Shown: positions 1 to 8,178, counted from the first letter of the stretch. The stretch is DNA of 17,360 bases from Alphaproteobacteria bacterium UBA6187 (GCA_002422795.1 DITJ01000051.1:373-17732); one strand, 5' to 3'. Program-made: numbers and translations. The notes: generated from the sequence alone by a model not told the origin.

Positions 1-25
1 ACGGCCTTCGGCCTCGCAATGACGT
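1..25. repeat. Edge-truncated palindromic element downstream of the small membrane protein gene
   Basis: Two GGCC blocks flank TTC, giving a small hairpin at about 3-13. It is followed by TCGCAATGACG. Read on the minus strand this is CGTCATTGCGAGG followed by a palindrome, which resembles dispersed palindromic elements I associate with Rickettsiales and other bacterial genomes; that link is from memory. It starts a few bases beyond the stop codon of the gene at 32-268 and is cut by the window edge, so its full extent is unknown. Confidence 0.4.
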
Positions 26-31
26 ATTACA

Positions 32-268
32 CTAATTCTTCTTAACTATCCTCACCATCGAATAAACACTTATCAACATCCAGCATATTTCAATTACAAA
101 GGCGGATAAATTCCAGTCTTTATATAAAGATACCGTTATTAACGCCGCCCCTATAAAATTCATAACAGGATATGTAAGCTGCTTACTGCTGATTTTTTCC
201 GATTGCAGCAGGCCGTAAGCTAAAAGCAGGATTGCAACGCCTGTAATGCCGATGATGTCGAATATCAT
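32..268 (-). CDS. CBU_0592-like small membrane protein
   Basis: A 78-residue, very hydrophobic protein. It has an N-terminal FDIIGITGVAILLLAYGLLQ segment (about 3-22), a second segment around 33-49 and a third around 54-72, ending in a basic VRIVKKN tail, so two or three membrane helices are likely. The pattern (start with FDIIG, then LLAYGLLQ, N-F-x-G-A, FVIEICWMLIS) matches my recollection of the CBU_0592 family, whose function is unknown. It is the last gene of the minus-strand suc run. Its ATG (268-266) touches the inverted heptamer array at 269-331, so no Shine-Dalgarno is present; translation may depend on coupling to sucB. Family assignment is from pattern recall; function is not inferred. 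Confidence 0.7.
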   Translation of the reverse strand: MIFDIIGITGVAILLLAYGLLQSEKISSKQLTYPVMNFIGAALITVSLYKDWNLSAFVIEICWMLISVYSMVRIVKKN

Positions 269-331
269 AGTTGCTAGCCACTAGTTGCTGGATTATCTTT
301 ACTGGTAACTAGAAACTAGCTACTAGCAACT
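269..331. repeat. Inverted heptamer array A (sucB / membrane protein junction)
   Basis: The left arm is three 7-mers (AGTTGCT, AGCCACT, AGTTGCT) plus GG at 269-291. The right arm is three 7-mers (ACTAGAA, ACTAGCT, ACTAGCA) plus ACT at 308-331. The arms are inverted relative to each other and would form an imperfect hairpin; the outer 17 bases pair at 14 positions. It fills the space from 3 bases after the sucB stop to the base before the next start codon. Confidence 0.85.
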
Positions 332-334
332 TAA

Positions 335-1510
335 TTAAATCTCCAACAACAACCTCTGCGGATCTTCAATAGCTTCCTTGATTTTCACCAGGAATGTAAC
401 CGCTTCACCGCCATCAATCAGCCTGTGGTCATAGGTAAGAGCCAGATACATCATAGGACGGATTTTAATTTCGCCGCCAACTACAACCGGCCTATCCTGG
501 ATTTTATGGAGGCCTAAGATACCAGTTTGTGGTGGATTGATGATTGGCGTGCCCATTAGTGAGCCGTAAACACCGCCATTGGAAATAGTGAATGTGCCGC
601 CAGTCATATCCTGCATGGTTAATTTACCATCGCGGGCTTTTTTGCCAAGATTGGCAATTCCTGCCTCAATTCCCGCAAAAGAAAGCCTGTCTGCATCGCG
701 GAGCACCGGCACTACAAGGCCAGTTGGAGTTCCAACTGCAACACTGATATCACAATAATTTTTATATACAACTTCATCACCCTGGATTTCGGCATTAACC
801 GCAGGAATTGTTTTAAGAGCAGCAACCGCAGCTTTAGTGAAGAATGACATAAAGCCAAGCTTAACACCATGTTTTTTCAGGAATTCATCTTTATAAAGAT
901 CACGAAGTTTCATAACTGCGCTCATATCCACTTCATTGAAAGTGGTAAGGCTTGCCGCAGTGTTTTGTGAATCTTTAAGGCGCTCAGCGATTTTCTGGCG
1001 CAGTTTAGTCATTTTCACACGTTCTTCACGTGGGCCAGATGCCGCAGGAGCAACACTTACAGAGCCACCAGCAATCGCACCAAGCACATCACCTTTTGTA
1101 ACCCTGCCATCTTTACCAGAGCCAGAAGCTACATTAACATTATTTTCTGCCGCAATTTTACTAGCTGCCGGGGAAAGATGCGCACCGCCACTAGTTTTAG
1201 CAGGGGCAGCAACTTCAACAGGCTTAGATGCAGCAACAGGAGCACTTGTTCCAGCGCCAGCTGGTTTTGCAGCCGTATCATCAATAATACCAATCAGGGT
1301 TTTAACTTTTACAGTATCCCCTTCTGCCACTTTAAGCTCCTTTATAATGCCCGCAACTGGCGCATTAACTTCCAGGGATACTTTATCAGTTTCCAGCTCA
1401 ACAATCATTTCATCGGCTTTAACATAATCGCCAACTTTTTTAAGTAACTTAGCAATTGTTGCTTCGCTAACTGATTCGCCAAGTGGTGGTACTATTATTT
1501 CTACAGTCAT
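335..1510 (-). CDS. sucB: Dihydrolipoyllysine-residue succinyltransferase, E2 of 2-oxoglutarate dehydrogenase
   Basis: E2 core of the 2-oxoglutarate dehydrogenase complex, which transfers succinyl from E1-bound thiamine diphosphate via lipoyl-lysine to CoA in the TCA cycle. At 391 residues it has normal length. The N-terminal lipoyl domain (about 2-76) has its lipoyl lysine K43 in ETDKVSLEV. An Ala/Pro-rich linker (about 78-107) leads to a peripheral-subunit-binding domain (about 110-146, with HLSPAASKIAAEN and GKDGRVTKGDVL). The catalytic acyltransferase domain (about 160-391) ends with the active-site DHRLIDG (H362, D366). A GGAGA Shine-Dalgarno lies at 1516-1520, directly beside heptamer array B. 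It follows sucA. No lpd (E3) gene follows within the window, so E3 must be encoded elsewhere. Confidence 0.97.
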   Translation of the reverse strand: MTVEIIVPPLGESVSEATIAKLLKKVGDYVKADEMIVELETDKVSLEVNAPVAGIIKELKVAEGDTVKVKTLIGIIDDTAAKPAGAGTSAPVAASKPVEVAAPAKTSGGAHLSPAASKIAAENNVNVASGSGKDGRVTKGDVLGAIAGGSVSVAPAASGPREERVKMTKLRQKIAERLKDSQNTAASLTTFNEVDMSAVMKLRDLYKDEFLKKHGVKLGFMSFFTKAAVAALKTIPAVNAEIQGDEVVYKNYCDISVAVGTPTGLVVPVLRDADRLSFAGIEAGIANLGKKARDGKLTMQDMTGGTFTISNGGVYGSLMGTPIINPPQTGILGLHKIQDRPVVVGGEIKIRPMMYLALTYDHRLIDGGEAVTFLVKIKEAIEDPQRLLLEI

Positions 1511-1520
1511 TTTTTTCTCC

Positions 1521-1581
1521 GTTTATCGTTGGTCGTTGGTCGTTTATCGCTACTACAAACGATAAACGACAAACCACAAAC
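1521..1581. repeat. Inverted heptamer array B (sucA / sucB junction)
   Basis: The left arm is four 7-mers in strict register (GTTTATC, GTTGGTC, GTTGGTC, GTTTATC at 1521-1548). The right arm is three (GATAAAC, GACAAAC, CACAAAC at 1561-1581). The consensus word is GTTNNTC. The innermost 11 bases pair perfectly (CGATAAACGAC against its complement); the outer part is imperfect. Its last base is the first base of the sucA stop codon (complement), and its left end abuts the sucB Shine-Dalgarno, so it occupies the entire intercistronic space. Confidence 0.85.
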
Positions 1582-4436
1582 TATTTAAAAGCTTCATTCA
1601 TAAACTCAGCAATCTGCCGGTTATGTATTTTTGAATATCCTGCTGCTGGTGACGCTGCAATCGGCCTGCCTGCATAGGCTGGTCTTTTGCCTTTTATATC
1701 CGCCTTGGCAAGGGATGCCTCAATTTTTCTATCCAGGAAATTCCAAGCCCCCATATTTTCAGGCTCTTCCTGGCACCAGGTAACTTCGGCATTTTTATAT
1801 TGTTTTATGCTATCGGCCAAAGCATCTTCCGGGAAAGGATAATATTGCTCAATGCGCACCAATGCAACATCATTAATTTTACGTTTTTCACGCTCAATTA
1901 ATAAGTCGTAATATACTTTACCGCTACAGATAACAACGCGCCTTACATCTTTCGCAGCCGCAATTTGTTGAGTTTCAGGAATAACCACCTGGAAGCTGGT
2001 TTTCTCACCGAAATCTTCAAGGTTAGAAATGCAGCGCTCATTACGCAGCAAGGATTTAGGCGACATAACCACCAATGGTTTCCTGTATTTCCTATGCACC
2101 TGGCGGCGCAGCACGTGGAAGAAATTTGCCGGGGTAGTACAATTTACCACCTGGATATTATCTTCACCGCAAGCTTGTAAGAAGCGTTCAAGACGCGCCG
2201 AACTATGTTCAGGCCCCTGGCCTTCATAACCATGCGGAAGTAACATAGTAAGACCGCTAAAACGCAGCCATTTAATTTCGCCTGAAGTAATAAACTGGTC
2301 AATAATAACCTGCGCACCATTGGCAAAATCACCGAATTGCGCTTCCCAAAGCACCAGGCTGTTAGGCTCGGTTACAGAATAACCATATTCAAAACCAAGC
2401 ACTGCGAATTCTGAAAGGTTACTATTTATAACTTCGAACCCTGCCTGTTTTTCACTTAAGTTTTTTAGCGGGAAATAAATTTCTTCAGTTTTCTGGTCAA
2501 ATAAACCGGAATGGCGATGCGAGAAAGTTCCGCGGATACAATCCTGACCGCTAAGGCGCACAGGGAATTTTTCCTCAAGCAACGTTCCATAAGCAAGTGC
2601 TTCGCCCATAGCCCAATCAATGCCATTGCCAGATTCCATCATTTCTTTTTTAGCATCTAGTAGTCGGATAAGTTTCTTGTTTATATCAATGTTTTTAGGG
2701 TATGACGCAAGCTTATTGCCAATTTCTTTCAATTTCTTAATAGCAACGCCAGTAGCTTCAGCAGCTTTAAAACCCCTGCTTGGGTTTTCCAGTCCAGTCC
2801 AACTACCCTTAAACCAATCAGCTTCATCAGCTTTATAATTTTGCGCTTCTTTTAATTCACTTTCCAGGAAATCACGGAATTTATTGCGGATATTATCAAA
2901 ATCGCCAGCAACTATAACGCCTTCTTCAATAAGATTTTGCGCATAAATATGCATTGGCGTTGGATGCTTAGCAATATTCGCATACATTATAGGTTGGGTG
3001 AAAAACGGCTCATCGCCTTCATTATGGCCATATCTGCGGTAGCAGAACACATCCACCACTACATCAGACTGGAATTTTTGCCTGTATTCAACGGCCAATT
3101 TACTTACAAAAACCACGGCCTCAGGATCATCACCATTCACATGGAATATTGGGGCATGAGCGCCTTTGGCAATATCGGTAGGGTAGGGTGATTTGCGTGC
3201 GCTGGTTGGGTTAGTGGTGAAGCCAATCTGGTTATTAATTACAATATGCACCACACCGCCAGTAGTGTAACCAGTAAGGTCGCTTAAAGCAATCGTTTCA
3301 GGAACGATACCTTGGCCTGCAAATGCAGCGTCACCATGAATTAAAAGACCCATTACTTTTGTGCGTGCTTCGTCTTTTATCTGGTCTTGTTTCGCACGCA
3401 CCCTGCCTACAACAACCGGGTTAACCGCTTCAAGATGCGAAGGGTTAGGGCTTAAAGATAAATGCATTTTGTTATCACCAAACACGCGGTCTGATGATGC
3501 ACCTTGATGATATTTTACGTCGCCTGAGAAATCCAGGTCTTCTGAGAAATGTGCCTGGTTACCCATAAATTCGCACAGTAGTGAAGCATAACGCCTACCC
3601 ATTACTTTGGTAAGCACATTAAGGCGACCACGATGCGCCATACCGATAACTACTTCTTGCACTCCAAGAGCTGCTGAAGTTTCAATAATTTTTTCCATTG
3701 CCGCAATAACAGCTTCCCCACCTTCCACAGAAAAGCGTTTTGCGCCTGGGAATTTACGGTGCAGGAATTGCTCGAATTCTTCAACTTTTACAATATCTTC
3801 TAAAATTGTTTTTTTGTCGGAAGCGCTCTGTACCGGCTTGCCGCGCACGGCTTCCATTTTATTTGCTATCCAATCCCTTTTTTCAAGGTCAGGGATGTGC
3901 ATGAACTCAACACCAATTTTTGAGCAATAAGTTTGCTTTAAGGATTTGATAAGCTCATTTAAGCTTGCATATTCAAAGCCAAACGCGCCGGCAAGATAAA
4001 TAGAATGTTCATAATCAGCTTCAGAAAAACCGTATGTAGCCGGGTCTAGGTCAGGGTGGCTTCTGCCGCCCTCTATTCCAAGAGGATCAAGGTTTGCAAG
4101 TAAATTACCGCGCACTTTATAAGCGCGGATAAGCATTAATGCACCGATACTATCTTTACAGGCTTTTTGTGAATCAGCTTTATTTAGTCCGGTTTCCGGT
4201 TTTTTAGGAGCTGCATCCGGGTCTTTTGCACCAACTACTGCAAGCCTGCTTGGTGCCCATGATGCACCCTGGTTGTTTCTTATAACAGCATTTACGCTAT
4301 CGCCCATATCCTTGAAAAATTCCTGCCAGCTTGAATCTACATTGGCTGGATTTTCCAGATATAACTCATATATCTCTTCAAGATATACAGAGTTCATGCC
4401 ATAAAGTGGTGAAGTTTTTTGAAATGGATGTGTCAT
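1581..4436 (-). CDS. sucA: 2-oxoglutarate dehydrogenase E1 component
   Basis: Thiamine-diphosphate-dependent decarboxylase that feeds succinyl groups to the SucB lipoyl domain. At 951 residues it has typical length. The N-terminal E1o segment LYGMNSVYLEEIYELYLENP (11-30) is diagnostic. Further landmarks are YKVRGNLLANLDPLG (106-120), MAHRGRLNVLTKVMG (266-280), SHLEAVNPVVVGRVRAKQ (333-350), the cofactor region GDAAFAGQG (368-376), NNQIGFTTNP (401-410) and RRYGHNEGDEP (467-477). The C-terminal half carries SHRHSGLFDQ and the LPHGYEGQGPEHSSARLERF block. The ATG at 4436 gives the standard N-terminus, but I see no convincing Shine-Dalgarno in front of it. It lies between sucD and sucB, and array C sits in its leader. 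Confidence 0.98.
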   Translation of the reverse strand: MTHPFQKTSPLYGMNSVYLEEIYELYLENPANVDSSWQEFFKDMGDSVNAVIRNNQGASWAPSRLAVVGAKDPDAAPKKPETGLNKADSQKACKDSIGALMLIRAYKVRGNLLANLDPLGIEGGRSHPDLDPATYGFSEADYEHSIYLAGAFGFEYASLNELIKSLKQTYCSKIGVEFMHIPDLEKRDWIANKMEAVRGKPVQSASDKKTILEDIVKVEEFEQFLHRKFPGAKRFSVEGGEAVIAAMEKIIETSAALGVQEVVIGMAHRGRLNVLTKVMGRRYASLLCEFMGNQAHFSEDLDFSGDVKYHQGASSDRVFGDNKMHLSLSPNPSHLEAVNPVVVGRVRAKQDQIKDEARTKVMGLLIHGDAAFAGQGIVPETIALSDLTGYTTGGVVHIVINNQIGFTTNPTSARKSPYPTDIAKGAHAPIFHVNGDDPEAVVFVSKLAVEYRQKFQSDVVVDVFCYRRYGHNEGDEPFFTQPIMYANIAKHPTPMHIYAQNLIEEGVIVAGDFDNIRNKFRDFLESELKEAQNYKADEADWFKGSWTGLENPSRGFKAAEATGVAIKKLKEIGNKLASYPKNIDINKKLIRLLDAKKEMMESGNGIDWAMGEALAYGTLLEEKFPVRLSGQDCIRGTFSHRHSGLFDQKTEEIYFPLKNLSEKQAGFEVINSNLSEFAVLGFEYGYSVTEPNSLVLWEAQFGDFANGAQVIIDQFITSGEIKWLRFSGLTMLLPHGYEGQGPEHSSARLERFLQACGEDNIQVVNCTTPANFFHVLRRQVHRKYRKPLVVMSPKSLLRNERCISNLEDFGEKTSFQVVIPETQQIAAAKDVRRVVICSGKVYYDLLIEREKRKINDVALVRIEQYYPFPEDALADSIKQYKNAEVTWCQEEPENMGAWNFLDRKIEASLAKADIKGKRPAYAGRPIAASPAAGYSKIHNRQIAEFMNEAFK

Positions 4437-4476
4437 GGTGCCACTGTCATTTTTTCTTTGTTATTACAAAGATGTA

Positions 4477-4540
4477 AGAGTTCAGAGTTCAGAGTTCAGA
4501 GTTCAGTAAGAAAAACTGAACTCTGAACTCTGAACTCTGA
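4477..4540. repeat. Inverted heptamer array C (sucD / sucA junction)
   Basis: The left arm is four exact copies of AGAGTTC plus AG (4477-4506). The right arm is three exact copies of CTGAACT plus CTGA (4516-4540). Positions 4482-4506 and 4516-4540 form a perfect 25-bp stem with a 9-base A-rich loop. It begins 10 bases after the sucD stop codon on the coding strand. No long T tract follows in the direction of transcription, so it does not look like a standard intrinsic terminator. Confidence 0.95.
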
Positions 4541-4550
4541 CCACTACCAT

Positions 4551-5423
4551 CTAACCTAGTAATTCCTTCATCGCCCTACCCATACCGGAAGGAGATTCAG
4601 AAATTTTTATTCCCGCGCTGCGCATAGCTTCTAATTTATCATCAGCTCCGCCTTTACCGCCTGAAATTATAGCGCCAGCATGGCCCATACGTTTTCCAGG
4701 AGGGGCAGTGCGTCCTGCAATAAAGCCAACTGTAGGCTTTTTAATTTTTGACTGCCTTAGGAATTCTGCTGCTTCTTCTTCCGCAGAGCCACCAATTTCA
4801 CCAATCATTACAATTGCATGGGTGTCATCATCAGCAAGGAATAATTCCAATACATCGATAAAGTTTGTGCCATTTACAGGGTCTCCGCCAATACCAACGC
4901 AGGTAGATTGACCAAAGCCAGCTTGAGTAGTCTGGTGCACAGCTTCATAAGTTAATGTTCCAGAACGGGATACAATACCAATATGACCTTTCCTGTGAAT
5001 ATGACCAGGCATGATACCGATTTTACACTCATCAGGAGTTATAACGCCTGGGCAATTCGGGCCAACTAACCTGGTTTTTGAACCAGATAAAGCACGTTTC
5101 ACACGTATCATGTCCAGAACTGGAATACCTTCAGTTATGCAAATTGCAAGTTCTATTTCAGCGTCAATCGCCTCTAATATTGCATCAGCAGCAAACGGAG
5201 GCGGAACGTAAATAACAGAGGCATTTGCGCCTGTCTTTGACTTTGCTTCCGCTACTGTATTAAATACTGGTAAACCAATATGCTGTGTGCCGCCTTTACC
5301 AGGAGTTACGCCTCCAACCATTTTAGTGCCATAAGCAACTGCTTGCTCAGAGTGGAAAGTGCCTTGCGCGCCAGTAAAGCCCTGGCAGATAACTTTGGTG
5401 TTTTTATTTATTAATATAGACAT
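4551..5423 (-). CDS. sucD: Succinyl-CoA synthetase alpha subunit (ADP/GDP-forming)
   Basis: Alpha subunit of the enzyme converting succinyl-CoA to succinate with substrate-level phosphorylation. The start at 5423 gives MSILINKN, the usual N-terminus, with AAGG at 5429-5432 placed as Shine-Dalgarno; an in-frame ATG ten codons upstream (5453) would overlap the edge of array D and adds residues unlike the family. The resulting 290 residues match the normal size. The CoA-binding Rossmann domain begins VICQGFTGAQGTFHSEQA (11-28); PNCPGVITP (122-130) is conserved. The phosphohistidine is H248 in MGHAGAII, followed by the GGKGGA loop. Directly follows sucC. Confidence 0.97.
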   Translation of the reverse strand: MSILINKNTKVICQGFTGAQGTFHSEQAVAYGTKMVGGVTPGKGGTQHIGLPVFNTVAEAKSKTGANASVIYVPPPFAADAILEAIDAEIELAICITEGIPVLDMIRVKRALSGSKTRLVGPNCPGVITPDECKIGIMPGHIHRKGHIGIVSRSGTLTYEAVHQTTQAGFGQSTCVGIGGDPVNGTNFIDVLELFLADDDTHAIVMIGEIGGSAEEEAAEFLRQSKIKKPTVGFIAGRTAPPGKRMGHAGAIISGGKGGADDKLEAMRSAGIKISESPSGMGRAMKELLG

Positions 5424-5454
5424 ATCAACCTTGTGTTTATTTATCTTATACACA

Positions 5455-5524
5455 AGGTGTCAGGTGTCAGGTGTCAGGCGTCAGGAAAGAATCCCTGAAG
5501 CCCAGAACCTGAAACCTGGCACCT
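5455..5524. repeat. Inverted heptamer array D (sucC / sucD junction)
   Basis: The left arm is AGGTGTC three times, then AGGCGTC and AGG (5455-5485). The right arm keeps 7-base register but is diverged: CCTGAAG, CCCAGAA, CCTGAAA, CCTGGCA, CCT (5494-5524). About 23 of 31 positions are complementary, with some mismatches capable of G-U pairing. It ends one base before the sucC stop codon complement at 5525. The right-arm word CCCAGAA is also in array H, in the same register. Confidence 0.85.
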
Positions 5525-6715
5525 CTACTGACTTATTGCCGCCACTATTTTAGTTGCAGCATCTTCCAAATCATCCGCAGCTATAACACTTAATCCGGAT
5601 TCTTTTATAATTTTCTTACCCAATTCAACATTGGTTCCCTCTAAGCGCACAACAAGCGGCACGTTTAAAGATAACTCCTTAACCGCAGCAAGCACGCCTT
5701 CCGCGATAATATCGCAGCGCATAATTCCGCCGAAAATATTTACCAGAATGCCTTTTACGTTTTTATCAGAAAGGATAATTTTAAGCGCTTCAGTAACGCG
5801 CTCTTTTGTAGCACCGCCGCCAACATCAAGGAAGTTAGCAGGCTCGCCGCCTTTGATTTTAATGATGTCCATAGTTGCCATAGCAAGGCCAGCGCCATTT
5901 ACCATACAACCGATACTACCATCCATTTTTACATAAGAAAGTTCGAAATCTTTCGCTTTACGCTCAGATTCATCTTCTTCTGAAATATCGCGCAGCTCTT
6001 CAATATCTTTATGGCGGAACATGGCATTATCATCAAAACCATATTTAGCATCAAGAACCAGAAGCTCACCATCTTCAGTTAAAACTAAAGGGTTTATTTC
6101 AAGTTGCGCCGCGTCAGTATCTAAGAATGCTTTATAAAGAGAGAAAACAAGTTTAGTAAACTGCTTTAAAACATCGCCATCAAAACCAAGGGCAAAGCCA
6201 AGTTTACGCGCATGGAAGCTGGAAATACCAGCAGCCGGATCAACACTGAGTGTAATGATTTTTTCAGGATTGCTATGTGCAACTTCTTCAATATCCATGC
6301 CGCCTTCTGTAGAAACTACAAAAGATACGCGGGATGTAGCGCGGTCTACCAGCAATGAAATATAATATTCTTTTTTAATGCGAGAACCATCTTCAATATA
6401 AAGACGGTTTACCAGCTTGCCTTCAGGCCCTGTTTGAATAGTAACCAGTGTGTTGCCAAGCATTTCAGCAGCATTTTTTTTAACATCTTCAATGGATTTA
6501 ACCACACGAACACCGCCTGCGGCATTTGGGGCTTCCTTGAATTTACCTTTACCGCGACCACCAGCATGAATCTGTGATTTAACTACATATACAGGCCCAG
6601 GAAGCTCCTTTGCCGCTTTTTCAGCTTCATCAGCAGTAAATGCCGGGAAACCTTTTGCAATTGGCACGCCGTATTTTGCCAGTATTTGTTTTGCTTGATA
6701 TTCGTGTATGTTCAT
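5525..6715 (-). CDS. sucC: Succinyl-CoA synthetase beta subunit
   Basis: Beta subunit of succinyl-CoA synthetase, which binds the nucleotide and pairs with the downstream SucD. At 396 residues it is close to the usual 385-400. The start MNIHEYQAKQILAKYGVP is the standard ATP-grasp N-terminus. KSQIHAGGRGKGKF (about 46-59) is the nucleotide-binding loop, QLEINPLV and LDAKYGFDDNAMFRH mark the metal-binding end of the ATP-grasp fold, and NGAGLAMATMD, FLDVGGGA and NIFGGIMRCD mark the C-terminal ligase domain. LDAKYGF replaces the more familiar LDAKINF, a mild variation. AGGA sits a few bases before the ATG. The unrecognised ORF lies 17 bases upstream. Confidence 0.97.
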   Translation of the reverse strand: MNIHEYQAKQILAKYGVPIAKGFPAFTADEAEKAAKELPGPVYVVKSQIHAGGRGKGKFKEAPNAAGGVRVVKSIEDVKKNAAEMLGNTLVTIQTGPEGKLVNRLYIEDGSRIKKEYYISLLVDRATSRVSFVVSTEGGMDIEEVAHSNPEKIITLSVDPAAGISSFHARKLGFALGFDGDVLKQFTKLVFSLYKAFLDTDAAQLEINPLVLTEDGELLVLDAKYGFDDNAMFRHKDIEELRDISEEDESERKAKDFELSYVKMDGSIGCMVNGAGLAMATMDIIKIKGGEPANFLDVGGGATKERVTEALKIILSDKNVKGILVNIFGGIMRCDIIAEGVLAAVKELSLNVPLVVRLEGTNVELGKKIIKESGLSVIAADDLEDAATKIVAAISQ

Positions 6716-6732
6716 GGTCTTTCCTTAATTTA

Positions 6733-7143
6733 TTATCTAGCGCGTTCCTGGTTACTAACCGAAGTTTGTGAGCAAAAAGCAAAATAATCTTCTTGTACCA
6801 AACTATCTAATTTTTGTATGTCTAATTTTTCCTTTAAACCTTCATAATTTTCAAAGGCTTTTTCTCTAATTTCACTTAAATTAGCCATTCTTATTGGCAA
6901 TTTGTAAATTCTCACGCCATTTTCCACTTTTGCAGACATAGAAAGTGGACTAGTATCAGAACATAAGTTTTGCACAATAGTTTTAATCTTATTAGCTTCA
7001 GTTAAATCATAAAAATAAGCGGAACATTCATTTGAATCTTCTTTTGGCATGCTCCATCTTACACTTAGCACGGCAACAAGATTATCTAAAATACCAGATT
7101 TTCCTGCATTTTCTGCCACGCCATCTGATATAATACCCGCCAT
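6733..7143 (-). CDS. Unrecognised 136-residue protein embedded in the TCA operon
   Basis: I do not recognise a family. The ATG directly follows the mdh TAA with no intervening base (TAAATG), so translation is probably coupled to mdh, and sucC starts 17 bases after its stop. The protein is soluble-looking, with no signal peptide or membrane helix. The N-terminal half (about 20-75) alternates hydrophobic and polar residues (NLVAVLSVRWSM, SAYFYDLTEANKIKTIV), suggesting strands and a helix; residues 80-128 look helical and charged. Four cysteines (about 40, 60, 124 region) show no obvious metal-binding spacing. Base usage resembles its neighbours and the frame is open over 411 bases in the operon direction, which supports a real gene. 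Function is unknown; a small operon-specific regulator or partner is possible but unsupported. Confidence 0.7.
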   Translation of the reverse strand: MAGIISDGVAENAGKSGILDNLVAVLSVRWSMPKEDSNECSAYFYDLTEANKIKTIVQNLCSDTSPLSMSAKVENGVRIYKLPIRMANLSEIREKAFENYEGLKEKLDIQKLDSLVQEDYFAFCSQTSVSNQERAR

Positions 7144-8094
7144 TTACAGCTTTATCCCTTTAACTAAATCCCTTACCGCCTGCGCAGATTTATCGAACAA
7201 AGATTTTTCTTCTTCATTCAATTTAATCTCTACAATTTTCTCTACACCACCCGCTCCAATTATCACAGGCACGCCGACATATAAATCATCAATTCCATAT
7301 TGTCCAGAAAGATGTGCAGCGCATGGCAGTATACGTTTTTTATCTTTTAAATAACTTTCCGCCATAGTAACCGCGGCAGAAGCCGGAGCATAATAAGCAG
7401 AGCCAGTTTTAAGCAGGGCAACAATTTCTGCGCCGCCATCGCGGGTGCGCTTTATTATAGCGTCTAAATTTTCTTTTGTAGTCCAGCCCATTTCAATAAG
7501 ATCAGGCAACGGAATGCCTGCAACTGTTGAATAACGCGCCAGTGGCACCATAGTATCACCATGTCCACCAAGCACAAATGCAGTAACATCTTCTACTGAA
7601 ACATTAAATTCTTCAGCCAGGAAATAGCAGAAACGTGCAGAATCAAGAACACCAGCCATTCCAACAACTTTTTCAGGTTTAAGGCCAGAAGCCTGCTGAA
7701 GCACCCAAACCATAGCATCTAGCGGGTTAGTTATTACAATAACGAATGCATCAGGTGCATTATTTTTAATGCCTTCACCAACTGATTTCATTACTTTAGT
7801 ATTTATTTCGATAAGGTCATCACGGCTCATACCAGGTTTGCGCGCAACACCTGCTGTAACTATAATTACATCAGAACCTTTAATATCGTTGTAATCTTGC
7901 GTTCCTTTTAAGGAAACATCAAAGCCTTCTATTGCGGAGCTTTGCGCCAGATCAAGGGTTTTTCCTTGCGGTAAGCCTTCTGCAATATCAAACATCACCA
8001 CATCGCCCAGTTCTTTCAGGCCGATTAAGTGCGCCAATGTTCCACCAATATTTCCGCCACCGATTAGAGCGATTTTTTTACGTTTTATTGTCAT
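7144..8094 (-). CDS. mdh: Malate dehydrogenase (LDH-like type)
   Basis: NAD-dependent oxidation of malate to oxaloacetate. The 316-residue length and sequence belong to the lactate-dehydrogenase-like malate dehydrogenases usual in alphaproteobacteria. The NAD-binding loop is GGGNIGG (12-18) with D36 at the end of the second strand, which selects NAD. The substrate loop VARKPGMSRDDL contains R85 and R91; R85 at this position fits malate rather than lactate. ITNPLDAM holds N123, DSARF holds D151/R154, and the catalytic histidine is H178 in GGHGDTMVP. A strong AAAGGAG lies at 8101-8107, directly next to array E. It heads the TCA genes, with sucCDAB downstream in classic alphaproteobacterial order apart from the inserted small ORF. 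Confidence 0.97.
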   Translation of the reverse strand: MTIKRKKIALIGGGNIGGTLAHLIGLKELGDVVMFDIAEGLPQGKTLDLAQSSAIEGFDVSLKGTQDYNDIKGSDVIIVTAGVARKPGMSRDDLIEINTKVMKSVGEGIKNNAPDAFVIVITNPLDAMVWVLQQASGLKPEKVVGMAGVLDSARFCYFLAEEFNVSVEDVTAFVLGGHGDTMVPLARYSTVAGIPLPDLIEMGWTTKENLDAIIKRTRDGGAEIVALLKTGSAYYAPASAAVTMAESYLKDKKRILPCAAHLSGQYGIDDLYVGVPVIIGAGGVEKIVEIKLNEEEKSLFDKSAQAVRDLVKGIKL

Positions 8095-8107
8095 TTTATT
8101 CTCCTTT

Positions 8108-8171
8108 AGAGTTCAGAGTCCAGAGTTCGGAGTTCAGTATGTTAAACCGAACTCTGAACTCCGAACTCTGA
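8108..8171. repeat. Inverted heptamer array E (rho / mdh junction)
   Basis: The left arm is AGAGTTC, AGAGTCC, AGAGTTC, GGAGTTC, AG (8108-8137). The right arm is CCGAACT, CTGAACT, CCGAACT, CTGA (8147-8171). It shares its word with arrays C and F. The variant unit GGAGTTC is present in both arms but at different offsets, so 21 of 25 positions pair in the symmetric alignment. It starts 7 bases after the rho stop and abuts the mdh Shine-Dalgarno. Confidence 0.92.
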
Positions 8172-8178
8172 CAACTAT

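Noticed and set aside
936..1427. A 163-codon plus-strand open frame inside sucB
   Set aside because: It is antisense to the well-conserved lipoyl, linker and catalytic regions of sucB, is low-complexity (Ala/Pro/Ser/Thr) as expected from the mirror of the linker, and has no Shine-Dalgarno.
4477..4540. Heptamer arrays as CRISPR arrays or as standard Rho-independent terminators
   Set aside because: Units are 7-8 bases with no spacers, so not CRISPR. The stems are AT-mixed, lack a following T tract and lie within co-directional operons, so they do not meet the usual terminator pattern.
5424..5453. Longer sucD start ten codons upstream
   Set aside because: The extra residues (MYKINKHKVD) are not part of the family N-terminus, and a Shine-Dalgarno precedes the inner ATG at 5423.
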